A stretch of 10,279 nt of DNA from JALYQB01 sp035640155 (lineage in GTDB: Bacteria > Actinomycetota > Actinomycetes > Mycobacteriales > Pseudonocardiaceae), in assembly GCA_035640155.1 (NCBI GenBank), contig DASQWR010000067.1:1-10279 (forward strand), in the 5' to 3' direction. The position numbers were made by a program, and so were the translations under genes. The notes under the pieces are model-generated. The model was not told the origin of the DNA and did not search any database. It saw only the letters and a program-made list of their open reading frames with translations. Position 1 is the first letter of the stretch. Every line of letters starts with the position of its first letter. This document shows positions 5,300 through 10,279 of the stretch, piece by piece.

Positions 5300-5563
5300 G
5301 TGAGCGTGGAGACCAGGACCCGCATCACGCAGGTGGGGACAGTGGGCGTGCCCGTCAGCGACCAGGATCGGGCGCGCCTGCATATGACGCAGCCGGAGGA
5401 CTGGCCGGCACCGGCGACGCTCCAGATCGCGCTCACTGAGTCCGGGTCCGGGAAGACCGCGCTCCACGCTCACCTGGAGAAACTCCCTGACGCGGACGCT
5501 CGGGAAGCAATGCGCAGGCGCTGCCGCGAGGCGCTGGAGCGGATTGCCCCGGCGGCTGTCTGA
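5300..5563 (+). CDS. Chimeric remnant: glyoxalase N terminus fused to SRPBCC C terminus
   Basis: GTG at 5300 follows AGGAGG (5289-5294) by five bases. Residues 1 to about 26 (MSVETRTRITQVGTVGVPVS then DQDRA) are the opening strand of a VOC/glyoxalase protein, where FYxxxLGF should follow. Instead, from about residue 27 the sequence is the last part of an SRPBCC (AHSA1-like) lipid-pocket domain: PATLQIALTESGSGKTALHA, then HLEKLPDADAREAMRRRCRE. Neither domain is complete, so a deletion has joined two genes in frame, leaving an 87-residue protein. It keeps a good start and a co-directional neighbour 57 bases on, so it is likely translated, but no function is expected. The junction position is judged by eye from family patterns. 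Confidence 0.65.
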   Translation: MSVETRTRITQVGTVGVPVSDQDRARLHMTQPEDWPAPATLQIALTESGSGKTALHAHLEKLPDADAREAMRRRCREALERIAPAAV

Positions 5564-5619
5564 CCTGACAACGAGCCCTGCAATCCCTCAGGGGGCAGGC
5601 ATCGAGAGAGGACGAAGCA

Positions 5620-6096
5620 ATGCAGAAGGCCACCCCATGCCTGTGGTTCGATACCCAAGGCGAAGAGGCAGCGAACTTCTACACCGCCGTCTTCAAGAAC
5701 TCCAGGATTCTGGACGTCGCCCGCTACGGTGCGGCCGGTCCCGGGCCTGAAGGCGCGGTCATGACTGTCACGTTCGAGTTGGACGGGCAGAAGTTCGTCG
5801 CGTTGAACGGTGGGCCGCAGTTCAGGTTCACCGAGGCCATCTCGTTCCAGGTGAACTGCGAGACACAGGACGAGGTCGACTACTTCTGGAGCAGGCTCTC
5901 CGAGGGCGGGGAGGAAGGCCCGTGCGGTTGGCTGAAGGACAAGTACGGCTTGTCCTGGCAGATCATCCCCACCGCGCTGACTGAGCTGGTGAGCGATCCC
6001 GACCCGGAGAAGTCACAAGCGGCCATGAAAGCCATGCTCGACATGGGCAAGATCGACATCGAGGCCTTGCGGCGGGCAGCTGGTCGGCCGGAGTAG
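5620..6096 (+). CDS. PhnB-like VOC-family protein (3-dmu-9_3-mt type)
   Basis: A 158-residue cytosolic protein of the VOC superfamily, PhnB/YjdN branch, often labelled 3-demethylubiquinone-9 3-methyltransferase although most members have no proven reaction. Typical family segments in order: MQKATPCLWFDTQGEEAANF with YTAVFKNSRI (residues 1-30), VMTVTFELDGQKFVALNGGP, FTEAISFQVNC, the EVDYFWSRLSEGGEE stretch and CGWLKDKYGLSWQIIPTAL. The C terminus (DPEKSQAAMKAMLDMGKIDI) is also typical, so it is complete. AGAGAGGA ahead of ATG 5620 is the ribosome site. It is the only intact gene in the 5300-6750 cluster; its stop is followed directly by a truncated esterase in the same frame. The substrate is unknown. 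Confidence 0.9.
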   Translation: MQKATPCLWFDTQGEEAANFYTAVFKNSRILDVARYGAAGPGPEGAVMTVTFELDGQKFVALNGGPQFRFTEAISFQVNCETQDEVDYFWSRLSEGGEEGPCGWLKDKYGLSWQIIPTALTELVSDPDPEKSQAAMKAMLDMGKIDIEALRRAAGRPE

Positions 6097-6750
6097 CCGT
6101 CGACGCAACCCGTTCCGGTGCTGGTGTGGCTGCACGGCGGCGGCTGGATGGTCGGCAGCCCGGACTCGCACGACGCCCTGTGCCGCCGGCTCAGCAACCG
6201 CGCCGGCTGCGTCGTCTCGGTGCACTACCGGCTCGCGCCGGAGCATCCGTTCCCCGCCGCGGTGGACGACGCACTCGCCGTCGTCGGATGGGTGACCGAT
6301 CACGCGGGCGAGATCAGTGGCGACGCCACGCGGCTGACGGTTGGTGGCGACTCGTCCGGCGCGTCGATCACCACCGCGGTGGCCCGCCGCCGGCGGGACC
6401 TGCGGCCGCAGGTGCTCGCCTATCCCGCCACCGACGCCGCGATGGGCGCCCCGTCGCACGAGCGCTACGCCACCGGCTACTGCCTGGAGCGCGACGAGAT
6501 GCGCGCGTCCTGGGACAGCTATCTCGCCGGCGCCGATCCCGCGGACCCGGACGCTTCGCCGTTGCGCGCCGACGACCTGGCGGGCGCGTTCGTGCTCGTC
6601 GCCGGGTTCGACCCGCTGCACGACGAGGGTGTCGCCTACGCCGGACGGCTGCGGGCGGCCGGCGTGCCGGTCGAGCTGGACGCCGCTGGCGAGGCCGCCG
6701 ACCGGATCGCGACGGCGCTGGGGCATGCCTGGGAGGACCCGCACGCCTGA
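6097..6750 (+). pseudogene. Hormone-sensitive-lipase-type esterase, both ends lost
   Basis: The coding frame begins immediately after the VOC stop (TAG 6094-6096) with PSTQPVPVLVWLHGGGW, so the first 70-80 residues of a family about 300 long are absent and there is no true start; a GTG at 6118 lacks a ribosome site. Preserved are the oxyanion motif HGGGW, YRLAPEHPFPAAVDDA, the nucleophile elbow GGDSSGAS (S79 counted from 6118) and the acid D165 in AGFDPLHDEG. After GVPVELDAA the expected catalytic His block (of the form HGF) is gone and the frame ends in GHAWEDPHA. With no proper N terminus and no His it cannot be an active esterase. The upstream junction at the VOC stop points to one deletion that also spared the VOC gene. 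Confidence 0.8.
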
Positions 6751-6793
6751 GTGGCGAACACGGGCCGGCGCCCACGCGTCACTCGCCACTCAG
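6747..6793. terminator. Bidirectional hairpin carrying both convergent stop codons
   Basis: CTGAGTGGCGA (6747-6757) and TCGCCACTCAG (6783-6793) pair perfectly (11 bp) around a GC-rich 25-base centre with GGCGCC in it. The TGA of the esterase remnant lies in the left arm (6748-6750), and the TGA of asd on the other strand lies in the right arm (6792-6790). It should end transcription from both sides. There is no T tract. Confidence 0.7.
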
Positions 6794-7881
6794 CTGACGA
6801 GCATCTCGGCGATCTCGTAGGTGTTGAGCGCTGCGCCCTTGCGCAGGTTGTCCCCGCACACGAAGAAGTCCAGTGTGTCGGGAAAGTCCAGCGCCTGGCG
6901 GAGGCGGCCCACGTAGGTCGGGTCGCATCCCACCACCGCGGCGGGTGTCGGCCACACCCCGGCGGCGGGGTCGTCTCGCAGCACGATCGTCGGCTGCGCC
7001 TCGAAGACGTTTCGCGCCGCCTCCACGGTGACCTCCCGCTCGAACGTCGCGTGCACGGCCAGCGCGTGCGTGGTCACCACCGGAACCCGCACGCAGGTCG
7101 CGGAGACCTTGAGGTCCGGGATCCCGAGGATCTTGCGTGACTCGTTGCGGACCTTGAGCTCCTCCGACGCCCAGCCGTCCTCCTTGAGGGAGCCGGCCCA
7201 CGGCACCACGTTCATCGCCAGTGGGGCAGGGAAGGGCGACCCGGCCGGCAGCCCGGCGGCGGTCAGCGCCTCCGCGACATCCCCGCCGCGCACCCCCAGG
7301 TCCTTGCCGGAGACAGCGGCGAGCTCGGCGTAGAGCCGGTCGATGCCTTCCTGGCCCGCACCCGACGCGGCCTGGTAGCTCGCCACCACCAGCTCGCTGA
7401 GCCCGAACTCGCGGTGCAGCGCACCCAGTGCCGCCATCATCGACAGCGTCGTGCAGTTCGGGTTTGCGATGATCCCCTTCGGCCTGGTCGCCGCACTCGC
7501 CGCGTTGACTTCGGGGACCACCAGCGGCACGTCAGGATCCATCCGGAACGCACCCGAGTTGTCCACCGCGACCGCACCCCGCTCGGCGGCGACCGGCGCC
7601 CACTGCGCGGAGATCTCGTCGGGAACGTCGAACATCGCGATGTGCACACCGTCGAACGCCTCCGGCGCGAGCTCGACAACGGTACGTTCCTCACCGCGCA
7701 CCGTGATCCTCTTGCCGGCCGAGCGGACCGAGGCGATCAGCCGGATCTCGCCCCACGGCACGCTGGGACGGTCGTTGATGATGCCGATCATGACGGTGCC
7801 GACGGCTCCGGTCGCACCCACGACGGCCAGTGTCGGCGCCGGGTCCTGCGGGACACCCGCACCCGGGCCCACGCCGATCAC
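6790..7881 (-). CDS. asd: Aspartate-semialdehyde dehydrogenase
   Basis: Makes L-aspartate-4-semialdehyde from aspartyl phosphate with NADPH, the branch point to Lys and diaminopimelate, Thr and Met; cytosolic. In 363 residues: the dinucleotide loop GATGAVG (22-28), the active-site Cys143 in ANPNCTT, SGAGQEG (173-179), the KEDGWASEELKVRNE segment with substrate-binding Glu and Lys, and R265 and H272 in RVPVVTTHALAVH. The length and order are normal for the actinobacterial type. The start GTG at 7881 overlaps the ask stop as GTGA, which favours coupled translation; a GTG at 7872 would also work and give a slightly shorter leader. The stop lies inside the shared terminator hairpin. The C terminus ends in YEIAEMLVS as expected, so the gene is complete. 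Confidence 0.96.
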   Translation of the reverse strand: MIGVGPGAGVPQDPAPTLAVVGATGAVGTVMIGIINDRPSVPWGEIRLIASVRSAGKRITVRGEERTVVELAPEAFDGVHIAMFDVPDEISAQWAPVAAERGAVAVDNSGAFRMDPDVPLVVPEVNAASAATRPKGIIANPNCTTLSMMAALGALHREFGLSELVVASYQAASGAGQEGIDRLYAELAAVSGKDLGVRGGDVAEALTAAGLPAGSPFPAPLAMNVVPWAGSLKEDGWASEELKVRNESRKILGIPDLKVSATCVRVPVVTTHALAVHATFEREVTVEAARNVFEAQPTIVLRDDPAAGVWPTPAAVVGCDPTYVGRLRQALDFPDTLDFFVCGDNLRKGAALNTYEIAEMLVS

Positions 7882-8396
7882 CGTCCCGTCCCGGCGTAGA
7901 CCACGGCTTCCTCGTCACCGCCGAGATCGAACGCCCCGTGGATCGCCCGCACTGCGGTGTCCAGCTGCTCCTCGCGGATCAGCACCGAGATGCGGATCTC
8001 CGATGTGCTGATGATGTCGATGTTGATGCCCGCCTCGGCGAGCGCCTCGCAGAAGCCCGCGGTGACACCCGGGTGCGACCGCATCCCGGCGCCGATCAGC
8101 GACACCTTGCCGACGTGGTCGTCATAGAGCACGTCGGTGAAGCCGATGCCGGACTGCACGCCCCGCAACGCCGCCACCGCACGCTCCCCGTCGGACCGGG
8201 GCAGCGTGAACGTCACGTCGGTGCGGCCGGTGGACAGGTGCGAGATGTTCTGCAGCACCATATCGATGTTGATCTCCGCGTCGGCCACCACGCGGAAGAT
8301 CTGAGCCGCCTTGCCCCGCTCGTCCGGCACCCCGGTCACGGTGATCTTCGCCTCGGACCGGTCATGCGCGACGCCGGTGAGCATGGCCCGTTCCAC
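7878..8396 (-). CDS. Aspartate kinase beta subunit from an internal in-frame start
   Basis: In Corynebacterium and relatives, the ask gene also makes a beta subunit from an in-frame internal start; alpha2beta2 binds the effectors. Here GTG at 8396-8394 (V250 of alpha) has GGAGGA seven bases upstream. Translation from it gives exactly 172 residues, the known size of the Corynebacterium beta subunit, and covers both ACT domains: V-E-R-A-M-L-T-G-V at the start, then AHDRSEAKITVTG. The ribosome site and the length are seen in the sequence; that it is used is inferred from the homologue. Confidence 0.75.
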   Translation of the reverse strand: MERAMLTGVAHDRSEAKITVTGVPDERGKAAQIFRVVADAEINIDMVLQNISHLSTGRTDVTFTLPRSDGERAVAALRGVQSGIGFTDVLYDDHVGKVSLIGAGMRSHPGVTAGFCEALAEAGINIDIISTSEIRISVLIREEQLDTAVRAIHGAFDLGGDEEAVVYAGTGR

Positions 8397-9143
8397 GGTG
8401 AGGTCCTCCACTGATCCGAAGACGATCGTCCCGGACTTGTCGCTGTAGGACGAGCGGACATGGATGGCGACATTGTTGCGGCGGGCGTACTCGACGCAGC
8501 GCAGCATCAGCACCTTGGCGCCGCACGCCGCCATCTCGAGCATCTCCTCGTACGTCACGGTGTCCAACTTCTTCGCATCGGACACTATGCGCGGGTCCGC
8601 GGTGTACACCCCGTCCACGTCGGTGTAGATCTCGCAGATGTCGGCCTCGAGTGCCGCGGCCAGCGCCACAGCCGTGACGTCGGAGCCCCCGCGCCCGAGC
8701 GTGGTGACGTCCCGGGTGTCCTGGGAGACGCCTTGGAAACCGGCGACCAGCGCCACCGCACCCTCGTCCAGCGCGTCCCGGACCCGGCTCGGAGTGACGT
8801 CGATGATCCGCGCCTTGCCATGTGCGGAGGTGGTGATGACCCCGGCTTGCGAGCCGGTGAATGAGCGCGCATCCACGCCGTTCGCGTGCACCGCCATCGC
8901 GACCAGGGCGTTCGAGATGCGCTCGCCCGCGGTCAGCAGCATGTCCAGCTCCCGCTGGTGCGGTTCCGGCGAGACCGAGTTAGCCAGCTCGAGCAGCTCG
9001 TCAGAGCTGTCTCCCATCGCCGACACCACGACCACGACCTCGTTACCGTCGCCCCGGGTCTCCACGATGCGGTCAGCGACCTTCCGGATCCGCTCCGCGT
9101 TCTGGACCGATGAGCCGCCGTACTTCTGGACGACGAGCGCCAC
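7878..9143 (-). CDS. lysC: Aspartate kinase, alpha subunit (LysC type)
   Basis: Phosphorylates L-aspartate, the first step of the aspartate family pathway. The 421 residues match the length of Corynebacterium LysC-alpha. Seen: the kinase start MALVVQKYGGSS with K7, TAGERISNALVAMA (71-84), SFTGSQAGV, TTLGRGGSD (147-154) and EIYTDVDGVY, then two ACT regulatory domains from about 255 (GVAHDRSEAKIT and KVSLIGAGMRSHPGV). The positions known in Corynebacterium for lysine plus threonine feedback control carry wild-type residues here (A279, S301, T311, G345), so it should be feedback-sensitive. GTG 9143 is preferred to the GTG just before it (9146) because AGGAGG (9154-9149) then lies at a good distance. 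It is first in the ask-asd operon. The intergenic space before it is about 100 bp, shared with a divergent gene. Confidence 0.96.
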   Translation of the reverse strand: MALVVQKYGGSSVQNAERIRKVADRIVETRGDGNEVVVVVSAMGDSSDELLELANSVSPEPHQRELDMLLTAGERISNALVAMAVHANGVDARSFTGSQAGVITTSAHGKARIIDVTPSRVRDALDEGAVALVAGFQGVSQDTRDVTTLGRGGSDVTAVALAAALEADICEIYTDVDGVYTADPRIVSDAKKLDTVTYEEMLEMAACGAKVLMLRCVEYARRNNVAIHVRSSYSDKSGTIVFGSVEDLTVERAMLTGVAHDRSEAKITVTGVPDERGKAAQIFRVVADAEINIDMVLQNISHLSTGRTDVTFTLPRSDGERAVAALRGVQSGIGFTDVLYDDHVGKVSLIGAGMRSHPGVTAGFCEALAEAGINIDIISTSEIRISVLIREEQLDTAVRAIHGAFDLGGDEEAVVYAGTGR

Positions 9144-9248
9144 CACGGCCTCCTGTCCCCGAGTCTGCCTGCCGGTCCGGTGCCGTCGCGTTCCGGTTTC
9201 GTCCCTCGGCTTCGTCCTGTCGGCGCTCAACCCTACCGGCGGCGGACG

Positions 9249-10279
9249 GTGGGGCAGCCCGCGCTGGTGTACCTGGCGGTCCGCCACATCGGGCTGCTCG
9301 TCCTCGTCTGGATGAGCTCGGCCACCGGAAGCTCGGTCACTGCCGAACTCACCTCCTGGGACGGGCAGTGGTTCATCGGACTCGCCAGCGGCGGCTACGA
9401 TGGCGTGCCCGCCGAGATGACCGATCGCTTCGGTCGGCGCGGCCCGGATACCGCCCTCGCCTTCTTCCCCGGCTACCCGGCGCTGGTGGCGGCGGTGGCA
9501 GGGCTGCCCGGCGTGAGTGCCACGGCGGCGGCACTGGCCGTTTCGGTTGTCTCCGGCATCGCGTTCGCCTACGCGCTGGTGCGCCTCGCCGAGCACGTTC
9601 CCGGTGGTTCACGCCGCGCGGGGTTGGTGCTGGTCGCGCTGGTCGCCGCCGCCCCGATGGGCGTGGTGTTCTCGATGGCCTACTCCGAGACGCTGTTCTG
9701 CGCGCTCGCGGGGTGGGCGCTGGTCGGGGTCCTGCGGCGGCAGTGGGTGCTCGCCGGTGCCTGCTGCGCCGCAGCCGGGTTGGTGCGCCCCACCGCGGCG
9801 GCGCTGATCGCGGCGGTCGGGCTGGCCGCCCTCGTGGCGATCGCGCGGGACCGGGACTCGTGGCGGCCGTGGGCGGCCGCCGTGCTCGCTCCGCTCGGGC
9901 TGGCAACGTACCTGGGGTTCGTCGCGCTGCGGACCGGCGAGTGGGACGGCTGGTTCACGCTGCAGCGGCGTGGGTGGGACCTGGCATTCGACGGTGGGGC
10001 CTCGACGCGGCGTTTCACCAGCGATGTACTGGTGACCGCGCCGTCGGTGCTCGAGGTAGTCACCGTGGCGGTGCTCGCTGGCGCGGTGGCGCTGCTCGTG
10101 ACATGCGCGCTGGCCTGGGTCCGCACCCCGGCGTGGCCACTGGTCGGCTACGCGGTCGGAGTGCTCGTGATGGACCTGGGGACGGGCGGGTTGATGAACA
10201 CCAAGGCCCGGCTGCTGCTGCCGGCGTTCGTGCTGCTGGTGCCGGTAGCGATCGGGTTGGCCCACCGGAAAGCGCACAC
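9249..10279 (+). CDS. GT-C membrane glycosyltransferase, PIG-V-like (3' end outside the window)
   Basis: At least 343 residues, strongly hydrophobic with about eight membrane helices in view, and no stop before the window ends. Family marks: SWDGQWFIGLASGGYDG (36-52; D38 in the first outer loop is the likely catalytic Asp of GT-C enzymes), then ALAFFPGYPALVAAVAG, AYSETLFCALAGWAL and AGLVRPTAAALIAAVG. This is the pattern of PIG-V-type mannosyltransferases, which use lipid-linked sugars at the outer face of the membrane. The acceptor in this organism is unknown. The start is uncertain: GTG 9249 gives a short arm before the first helix, and GTG 9180 in the same frame adds a basic, 23-residue cytoplasmic arm. 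It is divergent from lysC across about 100 bp. Confidence 0.8.
   Translation, partial: MGQPALVYLAVRHIGLLVLVWMSSATGSSVTAELTSWDGQWFIGLASGGYDGVPAEMTDRFGRRGPDTALAFFPGYPALVAAVAGLPGVSATAAALAVSVVSGIAFAYALVRLAEHVPGGSRRAGLVLVALVAAAPMGVVFSMAYSETLFCALAGWALVGVLRRQWVLAGACCAAAGLVRPTAAALIAAVGLAALVAIARDRDSWRPWAAAVLAPLGLATYLGFVALRTGEWDGWFTLQRRGWDLAFDGGASTRRFTSDVLVTAPSVLEVVTVAVLAGAVALLVTCALAWVRTPAWPLVGYAVGVLVMDLGTGGLMNTKARLLLPAFVLLVPVAIGLAHRKAH

Noticed and set aside
9144..9596. N-terminal extension of aspartokinase to 572 residues
   Set aside because: The added part is low-complexity antisense of the glycosyltransferase. MALVVQKYGGSS at 9143 with AGGAGG ahead is the normal family start.
9609..10277. Long minus-strand open frames opposite the membrane glycosyltransferase
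   Set aside because: Arg/Gln/His/Pro-rich low-complexity product typical of the shadow of a GC-rich hydrophobic gene; the plus-strand frame has clear GT-C motifs.

Overview
This is a high-GC actinobacterial chromosome segment, probably from the Pseudonocardiales or a close relative (an inference from GC-rich codon use, frequent GTG starts and 4-base gene overlaps, and from the aspartokinase and Asd type). It falls into four blocks.

1) Positions 1 to about 867 are the worn end of an integrated mobile element. A partial unknown gene, a small Cys-rich gene and a minus-strand membrane-protein gene all carry frameshifts. The block ends in an exact 3' half of a tRNA-Pro(CGG) gene, which looks like the displaced attachment site of an AICE/pSAM2-type element lying to the left.

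2) Positions 868 to about 3500 are a stress and metal accessory region. On the minus strand lies a tightly overlapped operon crcB - DUF190 - crcB (fluoride channel subunits around a PII-like protein). Four separate 1-base deletions damage all three genes. Divergent from it is an intact MerR-family metalloregulator with a textbook MerR promoter and a probably leaderless message. Five bases after merR, behind a strong Shine-Dalgarno, sits a 26-residue peptide with seven cysteines, followed by a 12-bp hairpin. This merR plus micro-metallothionein-like pair is the best candidate in the window for an undescribed small system. The rest, to about 3500, is gene-poor and holds a beheaded gene fragment.

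3) Positions 3508 to 6750: a HAD hydrolase and a MntA-HepT (nucleotidyltransferase/HEPN) toxin-antitoxin pair on the minus strand, then a plus-strand set of rearranged genes: an in-frame glyoxalase-SRPBCC chimera, an intact PhnB-like VOC protein, and a lipase/esterase with its head removed and its catalytic His lost.

4) Positions 6747 to the end are core chromosome: asd and ask (lysC) as a coupled minus-strand operon for the aspartate pathway (Lys, Thr, Met, diaminopimelate), with ask carrying an internal start that gives a 172-residue regulatory beta subunit. An 11-bp inverted repeat at the convergent end of asd holds the stop codons of both facing genes. Divergent from ask is the start of a PIG-V-like GT-C membrane glycosyltransferase that runs off the window.

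Genes from block 3 to the end, apart from the esterase and chimera, read without frameshifts, so the frameshift cluster in 1 to 2100 is regional. It reflects either real decay of accessory DNA or a local sequence-quality problem.
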